DNA of 64,000 nucleotides from Paenibacillus plantarum (GCF_013141695.1 NZ_WHNY01000028.1:1-64000), one strand, 5' to 3'; positions 27,110 through 36,822 are shown, numbered from the stretch's first letter. Numbers and translations: made by a program. The notes: generated from the letters alone by a model not told the origin.

Positions 27110-28309
27110 TCAATGTGCAACCCCGTAGCGCTTCGCTGCACTGTGGTAGAGCCAATGCTCAGCCACATAGATCGCCGTGTCATAATCAATCCAGCCTGCC
27201 TGGATCTGACCCCATAGGAAATCGCTCACAATCCGTTTAACAAGCAGAATCTTGCCGTAGCTCCACTCCATGCACCTGGCATCGGATACAATGAGGGAAC
27301 TTTTTATTGCCGGAAGCGCCTCGAGACGGTACTGCATACTATCGCGATAGGTACTCGCTCGGAAGTTAAACCACCAATGCCCACCTACATGAACATTCGG
27401 AAAATTCCATGCCGCTTGCACAATATCCAAATTGTTAAGCTCAGAGGCCACCACGAGTTCAAAGGTGCAGGCATACGATTCAAACAAAGCTGAGAGCTTC
27501 AGGATACGAGTGGGGTCATTGACCGGCGTCGCTGTTCCACACCATGAACGTTCCACGCCGAGAAACAGCTGTATGAGAAGTCCCCGTTGCTCAGCAGCAG
27601 CCCCTAGTTCGTGCAGAAGCATCATTAGTATTTCATCCTTTGTATTGCCTTGCCCGACCACAACCTTGCGATTCGCTCTAGCTTCATAGCTCGGCAACGT
27701 GGTCATAACACCTGCGTAACCAGCTTCCTTATAGGTATCTAATAGCTGATTCAGTTTCTCTCGCACTTGGGCGAATACCCCAGTTGGATTAGGCGATGAC
27801 TCGATCTCCTTGACCCAGCCCCCTATTCTCCCATCAATTCGCGGGATTAGGATGGCGTTCTCACGCATGCCTTGGAAATCTGCGTGTTCAGGTATATTCA
27901 CGACGAATCTGCTCACGTTCAGTCGGTCTGCCACCTCTTGCGCCCACGTAACACGCCCAGCACTCTGTTTAACGGCAGCGTCAGCTTCCTTTATCGAGGC
28001 CGCGTCACGGATGACAATACCGTATAAATCTCTGAAAATGTGCGTCATCGCCACATTCATCATTGTATTTCGCGATCCATGGTAAGCTTCCAAGAAAGCA
28101 GCGATCCGTTCGTCCTCAGGCAGCTCCATGGCATTCGCTGGGTAACCAGCAGCCTGTAGTTCACGAAACAACCAGAAATAGTGGGCAATCTCCCAGAAGT
28201 CGCCAGCACAGAGTCGATCCCCCACAAGGTGGGTGTGCGTATCTACAACAGGCAGCTGCATAATCTGCGCCTCAAACTCTTCCTTCCCCTGCTTCATCTG
28301 ACTATTCAT
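27110..28309 (-). CDS. Uronate-isomerase-like amidohydrolase
   Basis: The start is placed at the ATG at 28309 (399 residues), which follows AAGGAGG; an ATG at 28354 lacks a site. The N-terminal metal motif DTHTHL and the C-terminal block GGHWWFNF...SDARCMEWSYGKILLVKRIV parallel the HxH and GWWF / TDSRSFLSYxRHEYFRR blocks of uronate isomerase (UxaC). That enzyme interconverts galacturonate or glucuronate with the ketouronate in the cytoplasm. It is shorter than typical UxaC (about 465 residues) and diverged, so another amidohydrolase on a uronic-acid derivative is possible. It is a single-gene unit with site E 86 bases upstream. It links the lyase-like surface protein and the GH4 enzyme to uronic acid catabolism. 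Confidence 0.75.
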   Translation of the reverse strand: MNSQMKQGKEEFEAQIMQLPVVDTHTHLVGDRLCAGDFWEIAHYFWLFRELQAAGYPANAMELPEDERIAAFLEAYHGSRNTMMNVAMTHIFRDLYGIVIRDAASIKEADAAVKQSAGRVTWAQEVADRLNVSRFVVNIPEHADFQGMRENAILIPRIDGRIGGWVKEIESSPNPTGVFAQVREKLNQLLDTYKEAGYAGVMTTLPSYEARANRKVVVGQGNTKDEILMMLLHELGAAAEQRGLLIQLFLGVERSWCGTATPVNDPTRILKLSALFESYACTFELVVASELNNLDIVQAAWNFPNVHVGGHWWFNFRASTYRDSMQYRLEALPAIKSSLIVSDARCMEWSYGKILLVKRIVSDFLWGQIQAGWIDYDTAIYVAEHWLYHSAAKRYGVAH

Positions 28310-28394
28310 TCTTCTTCTTCCTCCTTCTACACGTCGTATGTCCTGATGGTACATGGATTGTCTGATCTGTTACATGGGATAACTTCCACAGGGT

Positions 28395-28411
28395 TGTGAT
28401 TTTTTATGATC
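28395..28411 (-). promoter_or_regulatory. Locus motif site E, upstream of the uronate-isomerase-like gene
   Basis: TGTGATTTTTTATGATC on the plus strand. A weak minus-strand -10 (TACCAT) occurs at 28346-28351, the same relative position as at the other sites. The 160 bases between this site and the next terminator show nothing else. Confidence 0.6.
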
Positions 28412-28570
28412 GTTTGAAAAGGAAGATAAACCGCCGCTGTCCTTGTACTACTCCGCTCCCATTTCCCCTCCTGTTCGCGAGTTAGTCGATTTTATCTACT
28501 AACTCCAAATTCAAACTTCGCAATACCCGATTTTTAGCTTTACATTTATACTTTCATTTATGCTGAAAAT

Positions 28571-28608
28571 AAAAAGCACCGAGTAGACTTCAATGTCCAC
28601 GCGATGCT
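28571..28608 (-). terminator. Rho-independent terminator of the GH4-to-AKR operon
   Basis: On the minus strand AGCATCG pairs with CGGTGCT, extended inside by GTGGAC/GTCTAC, followed by TTTTT. It lies 7 bases after the aldo/keto reductase stop and ends the six-gene operon. Confidence 0.85.
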
Positions 28609-28614
28609 CTTAGA

Positions 28615-29607
28615 TTATTTACTTAAAATGCTATCGATCAGATCCAATTCTTCCTGCGTGAAATTAGGCTGCTTCAAGGCCGCCACATTATCATCTAGCT
28701 GACTCACTCTACTTGCGCCAATTAATGCGGAAGTCACATGTCCCTTGCGGAGAACCCAAGCTAAAGCCATCTGGGCAAGACTTTGCCCTCTCTCCTGAGC
28801 TAACACATTCAATAGACGTGACTTGGCAATCTTTTCTTCCGTAATATCCTCAGGTCTTAGGAACACACTCCCCCCCGCAGCACGGGAATCGGCCGGAATG
28901 TTCTCCAAATAACGATCCGTCAGAAGCCCTCTAGCGAGCGGACTGTAGGCGATAGACCCTACGCCTTCTTTTGCCAAAATATCCTGCAGCCCCTGCTCCA
29001 GCCGCCTTTCGAACATCGAGTAGTGTACTTGATGAATGATAAATGGCGTGCCAAGACCTTTCAAAATTGCTGCGGCTTGCTCCGTTTGCTCCGCATTATA
29101 GTTGGACACGCCGACATACAGCGCTTTGCCCTGACGTACAGCCTGATCCAAAGCGCTCATCGTTTCTTCCAGAGGCGTCTCTGCATCGAAACGGTGCGAA
29201 TAATAAATATCTACATAATCCATGCCTAGTCGCTTCAAGCTTTGATCAAGGCTCGCGAGCATGCTTTTGCGGGAGCCACGCTCCCCATAGGGACCATCCC
29301 ACATGCGGTAGCCAGCTTTCGTAGCGATAATCAGCTCGTCACGATACGGCAGCAAATCCTTTTTCAAAATCTGCCCGAACACTTCTTCTGCTGAGCCAGT
29401 CGGTGGACCATAATTATTCGCAAGATCAAAATGCGTAATCCCCAGATCAAAAGCATGACGCGCTAGTGCTCTGCTGTTCTCGAATAGATCGACGCCACCA
29501 AAATTGTGCCATAATCCGAACGAAATCGGCGGCAGCTTTAGGCCGCTCTTTCCGCTTCGATTGTACGTCATGTCTACATATCTTCCTTCATTTGCTGCAT
29601 AGTTCAT
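28615..29607 (-). CDS. Aldo/keto reductase (YghZ-like)
   Basis: This 330-residue NADPH-dependent reductase shows the family signatures: FDLANNYGPP with the catalytic Tyr (and its Asp), a Lys in the ATKAGYRMW strand, YSHRFD, and a C-terminal ALIGASRVSQLDDN cofactor loop. The sequence around GLWHNFGG and the GPPxGSAEEVFG motif resembles the YghZ/GprA subgroup, which reduces small aldehydes including glyceraldehyde 3-phosphate. Its role in the locus may be to reduce an aldehyde or sugar intermediate; that is inference. It is the last gene of the operon that starts at the GH4 gene. Confidence 0.9.
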   Translation of the reverse strand: MNYAANEGRYVDMTYNRSGKSGLKLPPISFGLWHNFGGVDLFENSRALARHAFDLGITHFDLANNYGPPTGSAEEVFGQILKKDLLPYRDELIIATKAGYRMWDGPYGERGSRKSMLASLDQSLKRLGMDYVDIYYSHRFDAETPLEETMSALDQAVRQGKALYVGVSNYNAEQTEQAAAILKGLGTPFIIHQVHYSMFERRLEQGLQDILAKEGVGSIAYSPLARGLLTDRYLENIPADSRAAGGSVFLRPEDITEEKIAKSRLLNVLAQERGQSLAQMALAWVLRKGHVTSALIGASRVSQLDDNVAALKQPNFTQEELDLIDSILSK

Positions 29608-29651
29608 CTTATCGTTGACCCCCTAAATTAAAACTACCGTAATTCTAATCT

Positions 29652-31430
29652 TTATCTAATGGAGATAGTTGCAAGCCCTGACGCCGGAATCGCAAGCTTA
29701 TGAATACCTGATCTCCATTCGACAGACTGCTCCTCCGTAATTTCGCCACAACAGTTGCGAATGGTCACCTGCACAATCCCGATTTCACCTGAAACTTCTA
29801 CATAGAGTCCTTCCTGTCTTCTGCCATTCACAACGATCCATTGAGTCACTGGCACGGTTGCATCAATAGGCACAATTTGCTCATGATAAGCGACAACAAT
29901 CTCTCGATCCTCACGAATCGCACGGACTAGCGGATATAACAATTCCGGATTCATTGGCGCAATAGTACCATCCAGTAGTAGCGTTCGATTTTCTTTCCAG
30001 AAAGCAAGCCAGTAGGTTAGCATCTTCAAATGATCGGAAGGCAGCTTATCCAAAAGAACGGATACCTGCGGCACCGAAAATAAACAGTTAATTAACTGCA
30101 AGGCAGCACTTTCAACAGGTTCCTCTGGATGCCACATGATCATATCGGCATGAGCCGCTGTATTTCCACAAATCAGTCTAAGATCCAGTGTTCGCACGCG
30201 ATTCTGGATGCTGTCGTTTGGACAATCGGAAGCGCGGAACATGTTGCCGTATTTGCGCATCGCAGGACCAATGTACATTTGACGGAACTCGATCATGATA
30301 CTAGGGTTCAATTCTCTCAATCTACCGATAGAATCCGTCAATAGACGATCAACAGCAGCAGGTATTGACTCATAATCCTTACCTTCCACTGTGGAAGGCA
30401 GCTGCAACTCAGGCGAATAGAACGTATCAATGAAATCAAGCTTAAAGCCGTCCAAGCCCCACTCCTTGACCGCTTTCTCATAGGTATTGATGATATATTC
30501 CCGGACATCTGGATATCTCGGATCCAGCACAGCGGCTCCGTGGCTTTCATTAAATCGAAGGATTTTATCCTTGAATCGATTCCATGCCTGACTGTATTTA
30601 CCGATAAAAGGTACCGAGTACCACAGGATAAACTTCATGCCTAACGCATGAACCGCATCCACATGCCGCTTCATGTCGGGGAATTTGCCCTCATAAGTCT
30701 CCCAATCTCCGCAATAGGCATACCCTCTGCGGTTATCTGCCGTTTGCCAGCCATCATCCACGATGACGGCTTCCATCCCTAACTTTTTGGCAATACGACA
30801 CTGTTCTTCGATTTGGACGTCTGTGACATTCTGGTGCATGCTATACCAAGTCGAATACATCGGTTCCTTAGCAGCCTCTGGAACGAACGCCGGGCGATAT
30901 TCCGGCATCTCGCTCCACCACGCTTGAACGCCATCAAGGCTTTCATAGTAAGGCACATCTCTCGTATCTACGAGGAGCTTCGCTTCATACGATCGGAAAG
31001 GCGCCGTCGTCTCTGTAAACAATTGAACGCAACAATGGAAATCGGCGGTTTCCTCACTGATGCCTCCCGAGTAGTGTACCGTGTTCAGGGCATCTGAATA
31101 GGCAAATGTTAGCCTATTACGACCCACACTATTAAATAACGCATAAACAGGAGCAGACGCAGCAGCATTGGAACGCAAAGTACGCATCCAATCGGCCTTA
31201 AAGCTCTTATTCCGGTCTTGGGCTGGATGCCAGCTGCCTTGAATATCACAGGCAGGATGTGACCAACGTAGTGTGAGCATGGGAGGCGTTAACGCCTCCT
31301 CTGCTTCCAGTCGCAACGTGATGACATCGATACCCTCTTGCAGCTTCTCCGTAAACAGCGTGACGGTGAATCCATGGTCCTCACTTGATAATTGAAAGGA
31401 ATGGATATCCGTGTTTATGATTTTGTTCAC
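29652..31430 (-). CDS. GH36-like alpha-galactosidase-type hydrolase
   Basis: This 592-residue enzyme has a clan-D barrel: VIVDDGWQTADNRRG, then DGFKLDFID, where the second Asp is the expected nucleophile, and RASDCPND, holding the expected acid. The N-terminal beta domain is short compared with classic GH36. It lacks a signal peptide, so it acts inside the cell. It overlaps the cupin gene by 4 bases. The locus has a second, longer GH36 at 31806-34016. The two differ strongly in length and sequence, so they are likely to attack different alpha-galactosyl linkages or different sugars; alpha-galactosidase is a family-level guess. Confidence 0.85.
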   Translation of the reverse strand: MNKIINTDIHSFQLSSEDHGFTVTLFTEKLQEGIDVITLRLEAEEALTPPMLTLRWSHPACDIQGSWHPAQDRNKSFKADWMRTLRSNAAASAPVYALFNSVGRNRLTFAYSDALNTVHYSGGISEETADFHCCVQLFTETTAPFRSYEAKLLVDTRDVPYYESLDGVQAWWSEMPEYRPAFVPEAAKEPMYSTWYSMHQNVTDVQIEEQCRIAKKLGMEAVIVDDGWQTADNRRGYAYCGDWETYEGKFPDMKRHVDAVHALGMKFILWYSVPFIGKYSQAWNRFKDKILRFNESHGAAVLDPRYPDVREYIINTYEKAVKEWGLDGFKLDFIDTFYSPELQLPSTVEGKDYESIPAAVDRLLTDSIGRLRELNPSIMIEFRQMYIGPAMRKYGNMFRASDCPNDSIQNRVRTLDLRLICGNTAAHADMIMWHPEEPVESAALQLINCLFSVPQVSVLLDKLPSDHLKMLTYWLAFWKENRTLLLDGTIAPMNPELLYPLVRAIREDREIVVAYHEQIVPIDATVPVTQWIVVNGRRQEGLYVEVSGEIGIVQVTIRNCCGEITEEQSVEWRSGIHKLAIPASGLATISIR

Positions 31431-31801
31431 ACTGCATCCTCCTGTTGTTGATTCTTATGCCGATTCGGGCCTGCATGACACCAGACAGTGACAATCGGGT
31501 CATCCTCACTGGAATTGAGATGGTGATCCTCGCCTGGTTCAATAATCACGATATCTCCCGTCGTAACTGGGATATGCTCCCCGTTCATCTCCATCGTTCC
31601 CGTTCCCTGCAAAATAAGAAACGCTTCACAATCTCCATGAACATGGTAGTCTCTTCCTTCAGGACCATCATTCGTATGGCTGCGGTCGCCACGTTTCGCG
31701 AAAGATAGACCTCCTGACGATAAATAAGCACCTGGTAATACATCCTGCAAAATATGACCGTTCTTCTTATCCTGCAAATCGCTGAAACGCAGCTTTTTCA
31801 T
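31427..31801 (-). CDS. Small single-domain cupin protein
   Basis: This 124-residue protein has one cupin barrel. Motif 1 reads DYHVHGDCEAFLILQGTGTMEMNG, with metal-ligand-like His, His and Glu, and motif 2 reads PGEDHHLNSSEDD. Such proteins bind a metal and act as sugar isomerases, epimerases or sensors. It lies between two GH36 genes with a 4-base overlap downstream and a 4-base gap upstream, so it is translated with them. A role in handling the released sugar is likely but unproven. Confidence 0.85.
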   Translation of the reverse strand: MKKLRFSDLQDKKNGHILQDVLPGAYLSSGGLSFAKRGDRSHTNDGPEGRDYHVHGDCEAFLILQGTGTMEMNGEHIPVTTGDIVIIEPGEDHHLNSSEDDPIVTVWCHAGPNRHKNQQQEDAV

Positions 31802-31805
31802 CTTG

Positions 31806-34016
31806 TTATTCCTCCATTTGTATGCGGTAAAGGCGGCTTCGGAAATCGCCCTTCCAGATCGGTAAATTAAGACCTACATGCATGAGTTCGTCTCCCCCAA
31901 ATATTTCCACACGCGTATCCTGATCTCCCGCATCATAAAGTAAATAATTGCTCTCGGGTGCAAGGCCCTTCAATCGCAATTTCCTGAGAGGTGCGTTCGG
32001 CTCTGACAGTACTTGAAAAAAAGCGACCAAAGCTTCCTTCTTATCCTCGGAAACAAACATCCAAGCCGCGCTAGCGTTTTCAAAAGGGTTTATCAATCGG
32101 TAAAATTCGCCGAACTGGATCAGCGGCCGCAATTGTTTATAGAGTGCGACTTGCTTCTGCACGTCTTCCTTGTCCGCTTCCGTGAAAGTAGTCAGATCAA
32201 GTTCGTAACCGAAGTTCCCCGACATCGCCACATGCCCACGCATATCAAGCGGCGTTGTCCGATGCACTTGATGATTAGGAACTGCGGAAACATGAGCGCC
32301 CATCGTACTGATGGGATACACCATACTCGTTCCATATTGAATTTTCAGCCGTTCCACCGCGTCCGTGTTATCACTCGTCCATGTCTGCGGCATATAGTAG
32401 AGCATGCCTGGATCGAACCGCCCTCCACCGCCAGAACAGCTCTCGAACAATACGTTCGGAAATGCCGAAGTTATCCGTTCCATCACCTCGTAAAGACCGA
32501 GCATATAACGGTGTGCCGTTTCTCGCTGGCGCTCTGGCGGAAGCTGGGCAGAACCGATTTCCGTCATATTGCGGTTCATATCCCATTTCACATACGTGAT
32601 GGGACTGCTCGCAAGTATATCTGTGATGACCTTCACGATGTAATCTCTGACATCTTGACGCGAGTAGTCCAGGATCAACTGCTGCCGTGCTTCTGTCCTT
32701 CGCCGGCCCGGCACATGCAGACACCAGTCGGGATGTGCCCGATACAGCTCACTGTCTGGCGATACCATCTCTGGCTCAAACCATAGACCGAACTCTAGCC
32801 CTTGCTGTTTCACTCGGCTTACCAAATCCGGCATGCCTTGTGGGAGCTTGTTACGATCAACGAACCAATCGCCAAGAGAACTTTTATCATTGTCACGCTT
32901 GCCGAACCAACCATCGTCCAGTACGAGAAGCTCCAAACCGAGCTCCTTGCCCTCTCGTGCAAGCTCTTCAATTTTAGTCGCGTTGAAATTGAAATACGTG
33001 GCTTCCCAATTGTTGATTAGAATCGGCCTGTGACGATCACGGAATTGCCCACGACATAACCGTGTGCGGTACAGCTTATGATAGGTGCGCGACATCCCGC
33101 CGAGGCCTTCGGCAGAATAAACGAGAACCGCTTCGGGCGTTTGGAAGGCTTCCCCAGACTCCAAGAGCCACGAGAAATCAAAGGAATTAATGCCCATCAC
33201 GACACGGGTCGTTCCATAAGGGTCCACTTCGGCTTGAGCAACAAAGTTCCCACTGTAAACGAGGCTGAATCCGTAAACTTCGCCGTGATCTTCATCCGCT
33301 TGCTTGGAAAGCAATGCCATGAAGGGGTTCAAAGAGTGACTGCTAGCCCCCCGACGGCTTTCAATCACAGATCCACCTGTAGCAAGGGGGCGTCTTTCGA
33401 TATGACGCTCTCGCGCCCATGTGCCCGATAAATGAAGCATATCGAAATCGCTGTGAGACATATCGAGCCCGAAGCTCAATGCTCGCAACAGCTTGATGGA
33501 CTGATTACTCTCATTTACGAATCGAACAGACCGGGTAATGGCATCTAAATCACGAAATACCGTATATGTGAGAATAGCCTTTAATCCGATCAATTTATCA
33601 CTCAATACGATATCGATGCTCTCTGCTTCGCTCTCAACCTCCGTATAGGTTGATGGAAGTCCCTCCAACGGTGCTTTTCCCGCGTAAATCCGGTGAGACT
33701 CATAGACAAGTTCACTGACCGTCGTGCCATCTTCCATTTGAACCTGATAAGCAGGAACTCGATAATCACTCCCGCCATATCCCGGAAATTCCTGCGGCAA
33801 TGTGTCTAATGACAGTGTAAGATCATCCGGATCCGTGGATGGAGAGAAGGAGCATCGACGTCTCATTGCGAGCAACCCGCCGGGATTACTGCCTCGCACT
33901 TGGCGCCCCCAATGAACATGAGCTACATATTTGGAATTGATCAGTTGCATGATATAGCTCGATGACTTCCCTTGAAGATGGAAGGTTTGCGAATTCGAAT
34001 TGTACACAATCCCCAT
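31806..34016 (-). CDS. GH36 alpha-galactosidase (AgaN/RafA type)
   Basis: At 736 residues this is a full-length GH36: an N-terminal supersandwich (YRVPAYQVQMEDGTTVSELVYESH), the barrel start NNWEATYFNFNATKIEELA, LLVLDDGWFGKRDND, the nucleophile motif YVKWDMNRN, and CSGGGGRFDPGMLYYMPQTWTSDNTDA carrying the acid Asp. Family members release alpha-1,6-galactose from raffinose-type or galactomannan oligosaccharides. There is no signal peptide. It lies 24 bases after the MATE gene in the operon starting with the GH4 enzyme. Confidence 0.95.
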   Translation of the reverse strand: MGIVYNSNSQTFHLQGKSSSYIMQLINSKYVAHVHWGRQVRGSNPGGLLAMRRRCSFSPSTDPDDLTLSLDTLPQEFPGYGGSDYRVPAYQVQMEDGTTVSELVYESHRIYAGKAPLEGLPSTYTEVESEAESIDIVLSDKLIGLKAILTYTVFRDLDAITRSVRFVNESNQSIKLLRALSFGLDMSHSDFDMLHLSGTWARERHIERRPLATGGSVIESRRGASSHSLNPFMALLSKQADEDHGEVYGFSLVYSGNFVAQAEVDPYGTTRVVMGINSFDFSWLLESGEAFQTPEAVLVYSAEGLGGMSRTYHKLYRTRLCRGQFRDRHRPILINNWEATYFNFNATKIEELAREGKELGLELLVLDDGWFGKRDNDKSSLGDWFVDRNKLPQGMPDLVSRVKQQGLEFGLWFEPEMVSPDSELYRAHPDWCLHVPGRRRTEARQQLILDYSRQDVRDYIVKVITDILASSPITYVKWDMNRNMTEIGSAQLPPERQRETAHRYMLGLYEVMERITSAFPNVLFESCSGGGGRFDPGMLYYMPQTWTSDNTDAVERLKIQYGTSMVYPISTMGAHVSAVPNHQVHRTTPLDMRGHVAMSGNFGYELDLTTFTEADKEDVQKQVALYKQLRPLIQFGEFYRLINPFENASAAWMFVSEDKKEALVAFFQVLSEPNAPLRKLRLKGLAPESNYLLYDAGDQDTRVEIFGGDELMHVGLNLPIWKGDFRSRLYRIQMEE

Positions 34017-34040
34017 TTTGACGCGTCCCCTTTGTGCGTA

Positions 34041-35423
34041 TTAAACCTTGAGATGCTTCCAAGCCCCGCGTTTAAACCTCAAATAAATCAGATTAGATCG
34101 GAGAAACTGATCACTTGCTACCGCACTCCATAAACCGATCATGCCCCAATGGAAGATATAGACAAACAAGTAGCTCAGAACAACCCTGATTCCCCACACG
34201 CCAATGAATGTCGAATATAAAGGATAACGGGTATCGCCTGCTCCTCGTAGAGCGCCTCCAAGAACAAATTGCGAAATTTGTGACACCTGAATAAATCCTA
34301 CGATGCGAAGTGCCCAAGCCCCTTCACGAATAATCGTCTCGTCATTGGTATACAGCCTAAGGATATGCGGTGCTAACAAGATAAAAAGCGCCCCCATACA
34401 ACCGGCCACGACCATGCCGTACTTGCGGACCTGCCACACATAGCGTTCAGCAAGATCGGGTTTGCTTACACCAAGGGTTTGCCCAACTAGCGTTGAAGCT
34501 GCTATAGCAAAGGCAGCACCCGGCATAAACGAGATGCCAATGACGCTCGTTACAATTTGCGTTGCCGCGACGGCAACGGTCCCCAATCCCGCACATATTT
34601 TCACAAACGTCATAATTCCTAATCGCATAATCAACTGCTCTAGACTGCTAGGAATGCCAATGCGCAGCATACGACTAATCATAGCTTTATCCAAACGACT
34701 GATCTCTGACCAGCCGATGCGGACCGTAAATCTTCCGCTGAACATGACCGCAATAAAGCAAATCATAGCTCCAGTCTGAACAACCAACGTAGCAATCGCT
34801 GCACCCGTAATGCCCATTTGCGGTAAATCGAGATGACCGTAAATCAAGAGAAACCCGAGGGTCACATTCACGCAGCCTGCCAGTACATTGATTTTCATCG
34901 GTGTTCGAGTGTCTCCCGAGCCTCGCAGAATAGCGGATAAAGCCGACGAAATGGAGGAAAAACCGATCGAGAAAAACATGATCTTCGCATAGGGCAGTCC
35001 AACTTGAACGACCTCATCACTAGCGCCCATCAGTTGAAGCAGACTCTCCGCAAAGGTGACGCCAAGTGCCACAATAACGACAGACAAGGCTGTACCAAGC
35101 ATAAGCGATTGCCCTGCCGCCAAATTCGCATCCTCCATCTTCCCCGCTCCCGTGGAGCGAGCAACGATAACGGTTGTACCCGAATTCAGCGCTGCAAACA
35201 GTACGCCCAACAATAAATACGGCTGGCTTGTTAAGCCAACAGCTGCCACCGCAACAGCCCCGAGGTGTCCGACTAGGATCATCATGACCATTTGGGTTGC
35301 GTTCATGAGCAGCATTTCCGTCAAAGATGGTCCTGCCAATTTGAAAATCATCCGGCGAACAGCTTTATCATCCTGCGGATTTATGGAGGCGGATTCGCTG
35401 TATGTCGCTGCATCTGCACTCAT
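34041..35423 (-). CDS. MATE-family multidrug/metabolite exporter
   Basis: This 460-residue membrane protein has about 12 hydrophobic segments in two MatE repeats (GPSLTEMLLMNATQMVMMILVGHL in the first, RIGIPSSLEQLIMRLGIMTF in the second). The family exports cationic drugs or metabolites in exchange for Na+ or H+. It sits between GH4 and GH36 genes with gaps of 13 and 24 bases and is clearly in the same operon, which is unusual for a multidrug exporter. It may export a toxic glycan aglycone or sugar by-product. Confidence 0.93.
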   Translation of the reverse strand: MSADAATYSESASINPQDDKAVRRMIFKLAGPSLTEMLLMNATQMVMMILVGHLGAVAVAAVGLTSQPYLLLGVLFAALNSGTTVIVARSTGAGKMEDANLAAGQSLMLGTALSVVIVALGVTFAESLLQLMGASDEVVQVGLPYAKIMFFSIGFSSISSALSAILRGSGDTRTPMKINVLAGCVNVTLGFLLIYGHLDLPQMGITGAAIATLVVQTGAMICFIAVMFSGRFTVRIGWSEISRLDKAMISRMLRIGIPSSLEQLIMRLGIMTFVKICAGLGTVAVAATQIVTSVIGISFMPGAAFAIAASTLVGQTLGVSKPDLAERYVWQVRKYGMVVAGCMGALFILLAPHILRLYTNDETIIREGAWALRIVGFIQVSQISQFVLGGALRGAGDTRYPLYSTFIGVWGIRVVLSYLFVYIFHWGMIGLWSAVASDQFLRSNLIYLRFKRGAWKHLKV

Positions 35424-35436
35424 GGCTGACCCGCCA

Positions 35437-36822
35437 TCAGATGTTCCAACCAGGCAAATATGCTTTCGTATTGTGCATCATCTGATCAAACAATACTTCC
35501 GCATCATGGATATCCATATTCACTAACGGATCGTTGATAAACGCCTTGAAGGCTAAGTCTTTGTCCTTTTGAAGAGCAGCCTTCAGAATAAGTTCTTGAT
35601 TCATCGTATGCTGCAGGACCAGATTATTAACTTCCATTGGAAGCTCACCCGCGTAGACCGGACGCAAGCTATTCGCAGAGAACACTGCATTCGTTTCAAC
35701 AACTGCTCCCAGTGGAATACCCTTCATTTGACCAACGTTAGGAACATTAATATTCGTTACAAATTGCTCAAGTCCAATCAAACCTTTTAACTGCCTAACT
35801 TCTTCTTCACCTGATGTCTTAAGCGGTAGTTTCTCCTCGCCACTAAGCAGCTTCCCGTAAAAAAGCTCAGTTGCCGCATGCTTTTCAACACGACTCTGGA
35901 CCGTCGTTAACCCAAACTTCCAGGATCGAACCGTCTCCGGATCTTTCAAATACCAAGGAGGCATGAACTCTGCCAAGTGGCGATCACCTGCCGCTGCAAT
36001 AACCCCATAGCGCCGAAACAAATCAAACTTCACGCGGTTCGCCGCCGTATAGGTGTTCGTAACCCAGGCATCTTTGTTGTGTTCAAATCCTGAATCATAG
36101 TATTTATCTACAAACTTGCGATACATCGGAAGTAAATCCATATTGTGATACGTGGCTTGATCGATCCAAGTAAAATGGTTAATTCCCAGTACATTCACTT
36201 TCACTTGATCACGGTGTACACCTTCAATGCCTTCCATATCGCGAAGCATGCGAATCAATAACCCTTGCACGCCGAAAATTTCATGACAACAGCCAATGGC
36301 TTTGATTTTAGGAAATACTTCATACAGCGTTCGCGTACAGAGCGTCATTGGATTCGTGTAATTAAACACCCAAGCATCCGGAGAATATCGCTCGATCGCT
36401 TGGGCAATTTCCACATACATCGGGATGGTGCGAAGCGCTCTCAGCAGTCCCCCAGGTCCCGTTGTATCCCCAACGGCTTGGTAAATACCGTATTGTTCTG
36501 GCGCATGGACATCGGATTCCATTTCTTCGAAGGTGCCTGGAAGAATCGAGATAAACACAAAATCGCATCCATTCAGCGCTTCTTGAAGCGTCGGATACGC
36601 CTTGTATGCCCACTTGGATTTCGTCTCTGGATAATCAGAAACTGAATTCCCCAGTTTTTCATTATTTTTGGCTTTCCCATAGTCAAGATCATACAAGCGA
36701 ATCGTGCCCGATAATTGACCATCCAGCGCCAAATCGGCAATCAAATTTTTAGCCCAATACATTGAGCCGCCGCCAATATAAGCGATTTGGATATCGCTGA
36801 CTTTCTCATTTGCAAATTTCAT
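35437..36822 (-). CDS. GH4-family glycosidase, probable alpha-galacturonidase (LplD-like)
   Basis: This 461-residue NAD+- and Mn2+-dependent GH4 enzyme starts with the dinucleotide fold IAYIGGGSMYWAKNLIADL and has the substrate/metal motifs FNYTNPMTL and CCHEIFG. In GH4, the Cys-His-x-x motif tracks specificity: CHSV in alpha-glucosidases/galactosidases and CHEV in alpha-galacturonidases such as LplD. CHEI here therefore points to a uronic acid substrate. This fits the uronate-isomerase-like gene and the LplABC-type transporter of the same locus. It is the first gene of a six-gene operon (GH4, MATE, GH36, cupin, GH36-like, AKR) and has a GAAGGAGG ribosome binding site. Site F lies 94 bases upstream. 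Confidence 0.85.
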   Translation of the reverse strand: MKFANEKVSDIQIAYIGGGSMYWAKNLIADLALDGQLSGTIRLYDLDYGKAKNNEKLGNSVSDYPETKSKWAYKAYPTLQEALNGCDFVFISILPGTFEEMESDVHAPEQYGIYQAVGDTTGPGGLLRALRTIPMYVEIAQAIERYSPDAWVFNYTNPMTLCTRTLYEVFPKIKAIGCCHEIFGVQGLLIRMLRDMEGIEGVHRDQVKVNVLGINHFTWIDQATYHNMDLLPMYRKFVDKYYDSGFEHNKDAWVTNTYTAANRVKFDLFRRYGVIAAAGDRHLAEFMPPWYLKDPETVRSWKFGLTTVQSRVEKHAATELFYGKLLSGEEKLPLKTSGEEEVRQLKGLIGLEQFVTNINVPNVGQMKGIPLGAVVETNAVFSANSLRPVYAGELPMEVNNLVLQHTMNQELILKAALQKDKDLAFKAFINDPLVNMDIHDAEVLFDQMMHNTKAYLPGWNI

